From Lactobacillus sp. UCMA15818 (GTDB lineage: Bacteria > Bacillota > Bacilli > Lactobacillales > Lactobacillaceae): 64,000 nucleotides of DNA. The position numbers and the translations under genes were made by a program. This document shows, one piece after another, positions 17,629 through 26,115 of the stretch (positions within the stretch are counted from its first letter, which is position 1; each line of letters starts with the position of its first letter). The DNA is taken from assembly GCF_030400225.1 (NCBI RefSeq), contig NZ_VJYB01000004.1, positions 147,365-211,364 of the forward strand, in the 5' to 3' direction. The notes beneath the pieces are model-generated. The model saw nothing but the letters and a program-made list of their open reading frames with translations. It did not search any database and was not told the DNA's origin.

Positions 17629-19360
17629 TTTGACCACTCTTCTTCATCCTTTTCAGTTTTAGATAGATCACCCCAAACACCAGCAGCAAGATGATTGTTC
17701 CAGATATCAATCTGGCAACAAAATATAACACTGGCGTCTGATATTTGACTGTTATCGTCGCGCTGCGCTTATTCTTTACATAAACAAGTGCCAAAGAATG
17801 TTTACTTGCATGAAGTGGTGTTTCCTTACCATTGACATAAGCCACATAGTCTTTCGAGTTGTAGATAAAAAAAGGGAGGACGATCCTAGAGCTCTTATTC
17901 TCCAAATTATCAATACTATATGTTACTTGCTGATACCCCGAGGCGATTGAACTAGCACTTAAATAATACTTATGTTCATTTACAATAACCTGATGATTAA
18001 AAACCTTTTCTCTAACTGTGTTGGCTGCGTATGGGACATAATCCTCATATCGGGCTGATTCCGCTGCTGCTTGATTTAGTGACAATGAATTTAAATACCC
18101 TTTTGCGTTTAATCGGTATGCGTAAGGCATCATGAAGTTGGTTGTCGTGGTTGCAATCGCATTGTTTTTGGATTGTGTAGTTATAAAGCCCTCAATTGAT
18201 CCTAATGCTAGAACCACAAGAGAAATATTTAAAATAACTAATTTGAAACCATTGAATCGCCAAGAATATAGACTGCATATCTTGGAAGCTCCATACAAGG
18301 CAAGAAAGAAGGTTGCAAACGGTAATAAGCGCCACATGAACTGAATATGTGCAACCGGTGTATTTTTAAATATATACCATGGAAACAATAGGGTACTGCA
18401 TACCAACAGCAATACACCTAAAATATACGAGTATGTCTCCCATAAATTACTGTTCTTTAAACCAATAAAACCTACCAAGGCAATTACAAGGATTGCCAGT
18501 CCAACATTTGGTAATCCTTGTCCTAAGGTATTGCCGAATGATAGAGAAACCAAACTATTAAAACTAATTTCTTTTTCAGTGAAAAACGATGCTGTTGGTA
18601 CGACCGTGTGGACACTTAACTGACGAATAATAGGGATAGTCACGGCGGCCGTTGATAACACGAATAAGGCTGCACTAATCAGGCTCGTTATCAAAACGTT
18701 TTTCTTTTCCGTCTGATACTTGAATGTTAATAAATACACTACTAATAACAATCCGATTGTAAATATGGTAGTCAAAATATGACAATACATTTCAGCACTT
18801 AGCCCTAGTACAAGATAGATTGATCCATAGTAGTAATTCCCTTTTAAAAGTTGGTATAACCCTAGAAATGCTAACGGTACAAAGACAAACGCCCAGGCCT
18901 CACCAATATCAGCTCTGCCAAAGTCATTAAACATGATATATACTGAAAAACGAAGCAGAATTGAAAAAACAATGGCTGCATCTTTTCTTTTCATCAACCG
19001 ATGTGCAAACACATATGCTAAAACTAAACCTAAAAACTGCTCTAATACCAGATAGATGTAATAGGCCGTAATCGGATTCTTCAAAAAAACTCTAATTGGC
19101 ACATAAAATAATAGATTTCCCCAAGGATAGTAAGTGTTAATTGCTTGCCCAACTTTTCCAAAACTATACGTTGAAATCATCGAAATAAAATGACCGTTGC
19201 TTATGTTCTTATATGCTTCTTCCAATCTCTCCATGTGGAATATTCGATCATCCCCGACTAAGATAGTCTTGGTATGCCATGCTAGCGCAACATATACAAG
19301 AGATAACGCTGCAAATAATACAACTAGTGCTGCTTTTTGAAAAATTCTTTTTTGCCGCAT
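17621..19360 (-). CDS. Large multi-spanning membrane protein (YfhO / PTPS-related, GT-C-like), second of the trio
   Basis: A 579-residue protein with the same plan as its neighbours: an N-terminal helix, a first loop with Asp residues (HTKTILVGDDRIFHMERLEEAYKNI), a long series of membrane helices and an extracytoplasmic C-terminal domain. That domain contains LPFFIYNSKDYVAYVNGKETPL around residue 490, then a final helix and a basic tail. It overlaps the upstream gene by 37 bp and the downstream gene by 8 bp. The strong similarity of arrangement suggests duplication. I cannot assign a donor or acceptor. A role in decorating a wall polymer is the best guess. Confidence 0.75.
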   Translation of the reverse strand: MRQKRIFQKAALVVLFAALSLVYVALAWHTKTILVGDDRIFHMERLEEAYKNISNGHFISMISTYSFGKVGQAINTYYPWGNLLFYVPIRVFLKNPITAYYIYLVLEQFLGLVLAYVFAHRLMKRKDAAIVFSILLRFSVYIMFNDFGRADIGEAWAFVFVPLAFLGLYQLLKGNYYYGSIYLVLGLSAEMYCHILTTIFTIGLLLVVYLLTFKYQTEKKNVLITSLISAALFVLSTAAVTIPIIRQLSVHTVVPTASFFTEKEISFNSLVSLSFGNTLGQGLPNVGLAILVIALVGFIGLKNSNLWETYSYILGVLLLVCSTLLFPWYIFKNTPVAHIQFMWRLLPFATFFLALYGASKICSLYSWRFNGFKLVILNISLVVLALGSIEGFITTQSKNNAIATTTTNFMMPYAYRLNAKGYLNSLSLNQAAAESARYEDYVPYAANTVREKVFNHQVIVNEHKYYLSASSIASGYQQVTYSIDNLENKSSRIVLPFFIYNSKDYVAYVNGKETPLHASKHSLALVYVKNKRSATITVKYQTPVLYFVARLISGTIILLLVFGVIYLKLKRMKKSGQNE

Positions 19361-21000
19361 ATTCTAATACCCTTTCCTCTAAACAATAAAATATAAAAAA
19401 CAATGATATTGCTTAATAACATTATGCTGAATGTCAAATACTCCCTTATTCCTGCAGCCATACTAATCTTAATATGGTTTATTCCTGGCTTTAAGATTGT
19501 TCTAAAAATTGGAGCACTTGCGTTTACTTTTTTATGATTTACACTGATATGATAACTCAAGCCCTTATATATAACTAATAAGAAATTACGTTCCTTCTTG
19601 TTTTGACTTGTATTATTAAAATCAAAGCTCAGGCTATTATATTTCTCTATCTTTTTTAGATTTGCTACCGTACTGACTTTGCCTTTAACTTGTGAATAAT
19701 TAATAATATAATCACCACCAGTTGCCTGCTTGTTCACCAATTTCTTGTACTCTTTCGATGTGCTGATATAGTAGCGAGTTGGGTCATCATTCTTCGTTAT
19801 ATGATAGCTGTATACCGCAGAGATACTCATTAATACTAGTGGGATTAACAAGACAGATAAAACGATTTTATTGTTATCTAAAACTTTGTTTTCTTCAAAG
19901 AACACAGTTACACTTACAGCAAGAAAGAGCGATACAAAAGCAAGCATTCTCCCTAAAAACTGAATATTGCCAAAAAAAGAATTAACAAAAATACTTTTTT
20001 GGAGTGGCAGCCAGCTTAATGTACAGAAAAATATTCCTAAGGCAATCATTGTCCAAAAACACCAGTTGCCACTGTGTTTGACTAACATCATTATTCCTAA
20101 AAATATCAGCATTCCCGTTTCAACTAAGCCAATATTAAAAATGATTGGCGTATCTTCAATACTATTAGCAAACAAGGCTTGCAGTACTTGCCAACCACCT
20201 ACAGGAGATAAGCCATGACCTGGAGTATTTATATTCCTATTATTCATATACAGTGTCAAAATATTGACGATTGTATATAGACTGGTCAACACAGCAATTC
20301 CAACAGCCATACAGAAAAGGTGCAGTTCACCTAAGTTAATTTTCCTTGTGAAAACTCGTACAACTTCTGCGATTGTTAGCAGCGTACAAACGATTAACAC
20401 TGACAAAATATGGGTATTTATCAACGCCCCCATTCCCGCTCCAAGAACAAGCCCGCCCCATCTTTCACGTCTCCAGATTCTGAGACAACCAGTCAGCACC
20501 ACCGGTAAGATTGCGTACGCTATCGCTTCCCCCATTGCATTGCGGGCAAACATTATCCCCATGTGATATGCACTGAACTGGTAGAAACACACACCCACTA
20601 AATTAGTCAGTTTACTAGCTGTAAATTCACGCATCATAAAATAGGCTGCAATTTGTGTCAAAAAATTCAATAATACAAAACCGCAAAACAATGCTGCAAT
20701 CGGGTTAGCGGTAAAAATAAAGCGCGGTAAAATAAAGAGCAGACTTGTAACCCAAGGATAAAGACCTGTATATGCATTTGAGATTCCTTGGAATCCAATA
20801 AAATTAACCAATACTGGTAATTTTCCATGCTTTAGTGCCTGATAAACTGCCTCCCACCTCGTTAAATGAACTCCGCCATCATAAGTAACTTTAAAATAAG
20901 CGCCTAAAAAGGCAGGAACTGTTGTGATGATTGCTAAAATAAAAAAAAGAAGTATAACATATACTCTTTGCCATTTCCTAATGTGCTTATAGATAATCAT
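19324..21000 (-). CDS. Large multi-spanning membrane protein (YfhO / PTPS-related, GT-C-like), first of the trio
   Basis: A 558-residue protein and the promoter-proximal member of three related genes. The first loop reads GAYFKVTYDGGVHLTRWEAVYQALKHGKLP, again with an acidic residue and His as in the siblings. Helices fill residues 70-400. The soluble domain around 415-530 contains NFLLVIYKGLSYHISVNHKKVN. The ATG at 21000 is chosen for the GAAAAGGA 8 nt upstream; the six codons before it start with GTG. The three genes overlap end to end and are not linked to recognisable glycan genes in this window. Confidence 0.75.
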   Translation of the reverse strand: MIIYKHIRKWQRVYVILLFFILAIITTVPAFLGAYFKVTYDGGVHLTRWEAVYQALKHGKLPVLVNFIGFQGISNAYTGLYPWVTSLLFILPRFIFTANPIAALFCGFVLLNFLTQIAAYFMMREFTASKLTNLVGVCFYQFSAYHMGIMFARNAMGEAIAYAILPVVLTGCLRIWRRERWGGLVLGAGMGALINTHILSVLIVCTLLTIAEVVRVFTRKINLGELHLFCMAVGIAVLTSLYTIVNILTLYMNNRNINTPGHGLSPVGGWQVLQALFANSIEDTPIIFNIGLVETGMLIFLGIMMLVKHSGNWCFWTMIALGIFFCTLSWLPLQKSIFVNSFFGNIQFLGRMLAFVSLFLAVSVTVFFEENKVLDNNKIVLSVLLIPLVLMSISAVYSYHITKNDDPTRYYISTSKEYKKLVNKQATGGDYIINYSQVKGKVSTVANLKKIEKYNSLSFDFNNTSQNKKERNFLLVIYKGLSYHISVNHKKVNASAPIFRTILKPGINHIKISMAAGIREYLTFSIMLLSNIIVFYILLFRGKGIRICGKKEFFKKQH

Positions 21001-21341
21001 GAACCGTATCCTTTTCACTTTTTTTGTATTTTCCAGTAATACAGGGATGTATTATGCCATTAACAAAAATGCTATTCGATTATAAAGATAAGCCAATATA
21101 TCATTGATTTTATGAACGTTTTATGAACTTTTAACCATTATTTGAATAAATATTCTTTAAGAACCTGTCATTTTTATTACTGTTTGTCAGTAACTACTCT
21201 TTTTGTCTAGTAGACTCAGCAACAAAAAGGAATTGGCTGCACTATTTCACATCTGCAGTGAAAAAATTAAGCTGAATATAAATAAATTTGATATAATAAT
21301 GTCGAATGTAACCGAAATCATTATATCGAGGTGAAGCTTTT
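21001..21341 (+). other. Intergenic region with promoter of the OsmC-lplA pair
   Basis: A 341-bp stretch between divergent genes. Near its end TATAAT (21292-21297) is preceded by TG one base upstream, an extended -10 box for the OsmC gene, with no good -35 box. The rest is AT-rich and I see no repeat copy, RNA motif or hidden gene in it. Confidence 0.5.
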
Positions 21342-21779
21342 ATGGAAAAAAAATCACTCTATCATACCGAAATTGAAAATAAAGCTGGGATTGCTGGCCA
21401 TGTCCGTTCACTAACCGGCGGTGAATTTAATCAATTAACGAGCAGCCCCTTGAAAGCTGTCCCTGGGACTAACCCCGAGCAATTGCTTGGAGCAGCACTA
21501 GCAACATGTCTGAATGCCACGCTTGAAGCAGAGGAAAAGCGACGGAATCTGTCGCATCAAGCTGTTGTTCGGGTAGCAGTCGACATGGGCCGCGACTATC
21601 AAGGATTTCAATTTTGGCTGCGTGCGCAAGTTAGACTGCCCCAAGTGAACCGACAAGAAGCACAAGAAATTTTAGCAATTTGCGAACAACGCTGTCCAGT
21701 TGCTAAATTACTAGTTAGCAATTCAAATGTCAGCGTTGAATTAGTTGATGAATTTGGCTTTGAGGGGGAATTCAAATGA
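21342..21779 (+). CDS. OsmC/Ohr family peroxidase
   Basis: A 145-residue thiol peroxidase of the OsmC/Ohr fold that reduces organic hydroperoxides using lipoyl or other dithiols. Both active cysteines are visible: ALATCLNATLEAE near residue 66 and ICEQRCPVAKLL near 120. GTNPEQLLGAA is the typical turn before the first cysteine. The start has GAGGTGA upstream. It overlaps the lipoate-protein ligase gene by ATGA. Ohr enzymes are known to be regenerated by lipoylated proteins, so this coupling makes biochemical sense. Confidence 0.9.
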   Translation: MEKKSLYHTEIENKAGIAGHVRSLTGGEFNQLTSSPLKAVPGTNPEQLLGAALATCLNATLEAEEKRRNLSHQAVVRVAVDMGRDYQGFQFWLRAQVRLPQVNRQEAQEILAICEQRCPVAKLLVSNSNVSVELVDEFGFEGEFK

Positions 21780-22789
21780 AGTACTTGGTAACTGATCAGC
21801 GAGATATTCGCTATAATTTAGCTTTGGAAACATATTTACTGGAACACTCTGATTTGCAGGAACCAATTCTGTATTTTTACATTAACTCTCCCTGTATTAT
21901 CCTTGGCCGCAATCAAAATGTTTACGAAGAAGTGAATTTGGAATACGTCCGCCAGCAACAGATAATTGTTACTAGGCGCACTTCTGGCGGTGGTGCAGTC
22001 TTTGATGACCTAGGAAATGTTAGTTTTAGTTTTATTACTAAGGATGATGGTCATTCCAATGGCGACTTTTCAAAGTTTACTGCGCCGGTAATCACCGCTT
22101 TACATGAAATGGGAGCAACTGGGGCAAAACTAGTTGGTAGGAATGACTTGCAGATTTATGGTAAAAAGTTTTCAGGTAATGCTATGCGGCTGCAGCACGG
22201 ACGGATGTTTTCTCATGGAACATTGATGTATGATGTTGATTTAAGTGTCATTGAAAAAGCATTGAATGTACCGCAAGATAAGATTGTAGCTAAGGGAATT
22301 AAGTCGGTTCATAGCCGGGTTACCAACCTCAAACCGTTTTTCACTCCAGAATATCAGCAGCTAACAATTGAAGAATTTCGTGATGCGCTGGCACAAAAAA
22401 TCTTACAAGTAGACGATTTGAAGCAAGCTAACGAATATCTTTTAGATGATACTGCCAAGCAGGCTGTTAATGCCATTAATCAAAAATTTTTCAGCAATTG
22501 GAATTGGGTCTATGGAAGTTCCCCACTGGCTGCAATTCAGCAGCGCCAGCATTTTACTCAAGGAACGATTGACTTTCGCTTGCAGATTGAACATGGCTGT
22601 ATCAGTTATCTGCAAGTCTATGGCGACTTTTTAGGTCAGGCTGATGTTAAACAGTTTGCCGCAAAATTAATTGGCGTCCGTTATGAACGTCAAGCAATCA
22701 CGCAAGCGTTGACTAATGTGGAGTTACAGCCCTATTTTGGTAAGATTGAGCACCAGTCAATTATTGATTTGCTGGTACGGCAAGAATAA
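21776..22789 (+). CDS. lplA: Lipoate-protein ligase
   Basis: A 337-residue enzyme that activates free lipoate with ATP and attaches it to lipoyl domains. The conserved motifs RRTSGGGAVFDDLGNVSFSF (about residues 62-81) and GRNDLQIYGKKFSGNAMRLQHGRMFSHGTLMYD (about 122-155) are those of LplA, including the lysine that binds lipoyl-AMP. A C-terminal accessory domain is present. Translation is coupled to the OsmC-family peroxidase by an ATGA overlap. A strong terminator at 22828-22875 closes the unit. The substrate protein is not encoded in this window. Confidence 0.93.
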   Translation: MKYLVTDQRDIRYNLALETYLLEHSDLQEPILYFYINSPCIILGRNQNVYEEVNLEYVRQQQIIVTRRTSGGGAVFDDLGNVSFSFITKDDGHSNGDFSKFTAPVITALHEMGATGAKLVGRNDLQIYGKKFSGNAMRLQHGRMFSHGTLMYDVDLSVIEKALNVPQDKIVAKGIKSVHSRVTNLKPFFTPEYQQLTIEEFRDALAQKILQVDDLKQANEYLLDDTAKQAVNAINQKFFSNWNWVYGSSPLAAIQQRQHFTQGTIDFRLQIEHGCISYLQVYGDFLGQADVKQFAAKLIGVRYERQAITQALTNVELQPYFGKIEHQSIIDLLVRQE

Positions 22790-22827
22790 CTGCACAAAAA
22801 AGCAGAGGGCGTGTACCATAAATTGAT

Positions 22828-22875
22828 AAAAATAGTGACTTCCAAAAAAGTTGGATTTTGGAAGTCACTATTTTT
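22828..22875 (+). terminator. Intrinsic terminator of OsmC-lplA (bidirectional)
   Basis: A perfect 16-bp stem, AAAAATAGTGACTTCC / GGAAGTCACTATTTTT, with a 16-nt loop and T-rich end. It lies 38 bp after the lplA stop and can also serve the converging LDH2-family gene. Confidence 0.9.
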
Positions 22876-22876
22876 A

Positions 22877-22980
22877 CTATAAGTAATTCGAAGTTAGACG
22901 GAGAATTTTAAATTATGAAACACGTTTATCTGAGTTCAAGAAAAAAGCCCGATCAAAATGTAGTTTTTGATCTGACTCAG
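22877..22980 (-). repeat. Dispersed intergenic repeat, partial copy in reverse orientation
   Basis: Reads on the minus strand as CTGAGTCAGATC...AAACGTGTTTCATAATT...CTCCGTCTAACTTCGAATTACT. The last third of the repeat is missing. It directly abuts the lplA terminator and lies between converging genes. Confidence 0.75.
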
Positions 22981-23032
22981 TCTTGAACTTTTTGTAGATT
23001 CAGTGTAATTGTGGCTCTTTTGTATATTACTT

Positions 23033-24115
23033 TTAAAGTGCTTGTGGCAATTCAATCGCAAATTTTTCAGCAATTGCCGTAATTTCCTGGGTAGTTTTCG
23101 GATCAATAACAACGCCATGTTTTGAATTATGATCGTAATTACGATATTCACGGTCGCCAGGAATCATAATGTGTGTCCCTGGGATATGATCTAAGTTCCG
23201 GATACGTTCAAACATCTTCTCAGCGTTAGCTTTCAAAGTTGCTAAATCACCAAAAAAGGCCGGATTGATAACCATAAAGAATTGACTGAAATCGTGCTTA
23301 CCGGTATTGGTGTCAGCCGAAATTGAACCTTGAGCTAAGATACCCGTTAACAATTCAACAACTAGCGAGTTACCAAAACCCTTGTAGTTTGAATTTTCTT
23401 CTCGATTGCCACCAAGAGTTAACACTCCACCGCCAGATTGATGCTCCGTAAAAGCAACTTCGGATAAAATTTCAGCAGCTTTTTTCGAATCGTGAATGAT
23501 ATTTCGCTCACCATCAACAGCCCATTCACCCAAAATTGGTTTTTGATTTTTAGCCAAAACCATAATTTTACCGCTGGAGACACTTGACGTAGCTCCATCA
23601 AAAACAAAGGGATGCGGGTCAGCTGGAAAGGTAAAAGCAAAAGCATTTGAACCCAAGAAAGCTTCAATTGCATTGGTCGGTACAACAAGTGGCCGTGTAT
23701 TAGTGGTTGAAATCCCAATCAAACCTTCTTTAGCGGCTAGACGAGAATAGTACCCCGCAGTTCCAAAATGATTTGAATTGCGAATAACAGCCATGGCAAT
23801 ATTAGTGGTTTGGGCCTTTTTAATTAAGCTGTTAATTGCCAAAGCAGATGCAATCTGCCCCATATTCCCATTGGCATCAAGCAATAGGCTAGTGTCCGTT
23901 TCCTTTAGAGTTTTGACTTGATTTTGCGGTTTGATAGTCCCATCTTGAACCATTCGAATGTACCAATCAAGTCGTTGAATCCCATGAGAAGATATTCCTC
24001 TTAAATCCGCATCCACCAAGGTATCCGCTAATAAAGTACCATCAGTAGCAGAAAACCCAGCTTTTTGAAAAACTTTTTCTAAAAATTCAGTTTCAGCTGC
24101 AGCAGTAATTCGCAT
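23033..24115 (-). CDS. LDH2/MDH2-type NAD(P)-dependent 2-hydroxyacid dehydrogenase
   Basis: A 360-residue oxidoreductase of the malate / L-lactate / ureidoglycolate dehydrogenase family, which does not use a classical Rossmann fold. Family motifs are visible: DADLRGISSHGIQRLDWYIRM near residues 37-57, VIRNSNHFGTAGYYSRLA near 115-132, TSVSSGKIM near 185 and GNREENSNYKGFGNSLVVELLTGIL near 230. The ATG at 24115 is preferred over an in-frame GTG three codons upstream. A T-box leader precedes it, so expression responds to an uncharged tRNA. That suggests the substrate is a 2-hydroxy or 2-keto acid connected with an amino acid. Confidence 0.9.
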   Translation of the reverse strand: MRITAAAETEFLEKVFQKAGFSATDGTLLADTLVDADLRGISSHGIQRLDWYIRMVQDGTIKPQNQVKTLKETDTSLLLDANGNMGQIASALAINSLIKKAQTTNIAMAVIRNSNHFGTAGYYSRLAAKEGLIGISTTNTRPLVVPTNAIEAFLGSNAFAFTFPADPHPFVFDGATSSVSSGKIMVLAKNQKPILGEWAVDGERNIIHDSKKAAEILSEVAFTEHQSGGGVLTLGGNREENSNYKGFGNSLVVELLTGILAQGSISADTNTGKHDFSQFFMVINPAFFGDLATLKANAEKMFERIRNLDHIPGTHIMIPGDREYRNYDHNSKHGVVIDPKTTQEITAIAEKFAIELPQAL

Positions 24116-24148
24116 AAAAAACACTTCTTTCTTTATTTTTAAACAACC

Positions 24149-24415
24149 AAAAAAGCCCGTTCAACACTATTTTCATAGTGCAAGACGGGTTGACCGTGGT
24201 ACCACTTGCTCTTCGTTTATCAATTGATAAACCTCAACGACATAAATTGTCAAAAATGATAACGGATTCCGCCGATCGAACAGCTTGCACCATTCAACAG
24301 TAATTTGAGCTCATTTTCATCAGTCGCTATCTGCACCTTTTCAGCTGCCAGTGCTCTCTTAAAAAATAACAAGACTGAATCTCTTCTCAACAGTTATTTA
24401 TGGTCATTAAAAACC
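24149..24415 (-). promoter_or_regulatory. T-box leader upstream of the LDH2-family gene
   Basis: On the minus strand the T-box sequence AAGTGGTACCACGG is at 24194-24207. It is followed by a terminator (CCCGTCTTGCACTAT pairs with ATAGTGTTGAACGGG, then six T at 24149-24154). Upstream, stem I is recognisable: TTGAG / CTCAA at its base, CAGTC / GACTG in the middle, AGAGAG, and an apical GCAC / GTGC with loop CTGGCAGCTGAAAAG. In this folding the specifier loop reads ATGAAAATGAG, making ATG (Met) the best codon candidate. CTC (Leu) would need a different base stem. Confidence 0.88.
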
Positions 24416-24508
24416 AAATTCTAATAGTTGTCAATCGTAAAAAATTAATTGAAATTCTGGTACTGGATAGCGTACACTAAAATTAATATTTTTTAAGGAG
24501 TGAAGTAT

Positions 24509-25057
24509 ATGTTTGCATACAAAATTGATTCTGAAGTTAGTCTAGCACTGCCCAGACCCAAAATCGACGCTGAACCTCTTTTTCAAATTATTGAAGAAAG
24601 TCGAAAAGAATTACAGGTTTGGCTGCCTTGGGTTCCCATAATGAAAAGTGTCGTAGATGAAGAAAAGTTCCTCACAAGTGTCTTAAAGAACTTTGGTAGT
24701 GAACACTCATTGAATACGGTTATTCTGTACAAAGGTACACCTGCAGGAATGATCAGCTTCAATAAATTTAACACAACAAATCAATGTGCAGATATAGGTT
24801 ATTGGTTAGGAACCAAACATGTAGGTAACGGGATTATCCATCGAGCCGTTGCTGGAATATGTACGCTTGGGTTTGCAGACTATGATATTCATAAAATCGA
24901 AATTCATGCAGCAGTAGAAAACGTACGCAGTAATCAAGTTGCAAAAAAAGCTGGTTTCCATTTTGATGGCTCACTTCGCGCAAATGAGCTGCTAGCCAAC
25001 GGTTTTCATGATGAGAATGTCTGGTCATTACTTAAAGAAGAATGGAAGAAACACTAG
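24509..25057 (+). CDS. GNAT family N-acetyltransferase (RimL-like)
   Basis: A 182-residue acetyltransferase of the ribosomal-protein-serine acetyltransferase group. The core IGYWLGTKHVGNGIIHRAVAGICTLGFADYDIHKIEIHAAVENVRSNQVAKKAGFHFDGSLR (in sections around residues 95-155) contains the acetyl-CoA pyrophosphate-binding loop and the typical N-x-x-S-xx-VA-KK-GF element. The ATG at 24509 has AAGGAG 8 nt upstream; the three preceding codons start with GTG inside that site. It is a lone gene divergent from the T-box leader. Acceptor unknown. Confidence 0.88.
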   Translation: MFAYKIDSEVSLALPRPKIDAEPLFQIIEESRKELQVWLPWVPIMKSVVDEEKFLTSVLKNFGSEHSLNTVILYKGTPAGMISFNKFNTTNQCADIGYWLGTKHVGNGIIHRAVAGICTLGFADYDIHKIEIHAAVENVRSNQVAKKAGFHFDGSLRANELLANGFHDENVWSLLKEEWKKH

Positions 25058-25208
25058 TTCTTACTATTTCAGTTCTTTAAAACAAGATATCTGACCCGAC
25101 TTTTTCTCGAACATTGCTGTTAGCTCACCAATTCAAGGAATACTTTAACAAGCTAGCATCTCTTCTATACATAAATACATTGATTCTTTCATATGATAAT
25201 GATAACAT

Positions 25209-25226
25209 ATGTATATATTAATACAT
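25209..25226 (+). promoter_or_regulatory. Inverted repeat upstream of the CadD-like gene
   Basis: ATGTAT-N6-ATACAT lies 35 bp before the start codon, in AT-rich DNA next to a second match, CATATGATAATGATAACATATG, just upstream. The size and position fit an ArsR/CadC-type operator, but no such regulator gene is adjacent. Confidence 0.3.
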
Positions 25227-25260
25227 GCTCATTAATCTAATTATGGAAGGATTAAATATT

Positions 25261-25830
25261 ATGCAGAATTTGCCACTCGTCACAATGCTTTTCATTGGCG
25301 TTAACTTAGACTTTTTTATTATTTTATTATTTCTACTTCAAAAATATAATTTTAAGGATAACTTATTTGGTTATGAATTAGGAATGCTCTTAATTTTCTG
25401 TGTTAGCGCATTTGCTGGCCAGTTAATTCAAAGTTTTATCCCTGCTTGGAGCATTGGCTTCCTCGGATTAATTCCGATTTATATGGGAATTAAAGGTGAA
25501 GACGATGCTGATGGAACACAAGTAAGTAGCCGAAAGGGAATTACCGCAGTCTTATTGATATACTTAGTCAGCTGCGGTGCTGATAACATAGCTGTCTATG
25601 TTCCAGTTTTGGCAACAATGACTTTTACTGGCATCCTAGTGACAATGATTTATTTTATTATCTTGACTGCCATTACTCTAACTCTAGCTTATTTTTTTGG
25701 TCAGCTTCCTATTATCAAAAATATTTTTACTCGTTGGGGAGCACCATTAACGCGACTAATTTATACTCTAATTGGGCTCTTTGTTATGCTTGATACAGGA
25801 TTAATTCAACATATTATTAGCTTATTTTAA
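25261..25830 (+). CDS. CadD family cadmium resistance transporter
   Basis: A 189-residue membrane protein with about five or six helices. The family signature is visible: a first helix with VNLDFFIILLFLL, then IPIYMGIKG, and a later helix YLVSCGADNIAVYVPVLA (about residues 100-117), which is typical of CadD. Such proteins confer cadmium tolerance by an uncertain transport mechanism. The ATG at 25261 has GGAAGGA 10 nt upstream; the 12 preceding codons are not supported. A repeat copy follows the stop codon. Confidence 0.88.
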   Translation: MQNLPLVTMLFIGVNLDFFIILLFLLQKYNFKDNLFGYELGMLLIFCVSAFAGQLIQSFIPAWSIGFLGLIPIYMGIKGEDDADGTQVSSRKGITAVLLIYLVSCGADNIAVYVPVLATMTFTGILVTMIYFIILTAITLTLAYFFGQLPIIKNIFTRWGAPLTRLIYTLIGLFVMLDTGLIQHIISLF

Positions 25831-25834
25831 ATAA

Positions 25835-26006
25835 GGGGCTGGGTCAAAAGTTAAATTTTGATTCAGTTTCTCTGTTTATTCCGTATAAACGTGTTTCATA
25901 AGTCAAAACTCTCCGTCTAACTTCGAATTACTCATAGCAAAGTACTCACGATTTTCGTAATTTCGAATTAGTACTCAAATTTTCCCGACTTATGGCACAC
26001 TCCCTT
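25835..26006 (+). repeat. Dispersed intergenic repeat, full-length reference copy
   Basis: This is the best preserved forward copy. In order it has GGGGCTGGGTCAAAAG, the palindromic TCAAAAGTTAAATTTTGA, TTTATTCCGTATAAACGTGTT, CATAAGTC, CTCCGTCTAACTTCGAATTA, GTACTCACGATTTTCGTAAT, and TTTTCCCGACTTATGGCACA. CATAAGTC and GACTTATG form the outer arms of a large second hairpin. CGAATTAC with GTAATTTCG forms a stem inside it. Confidence 0.88.
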
Positions 26007-26115
26007 CTACTCAGTTCATTGAACATAAGAAAATGGAATTAATATTAAAACAACGATAAAATTGGATTTTATGTTATCCTGAGACTGGATATATTTTCAA
26101 GCCCGAGGTGATAAT

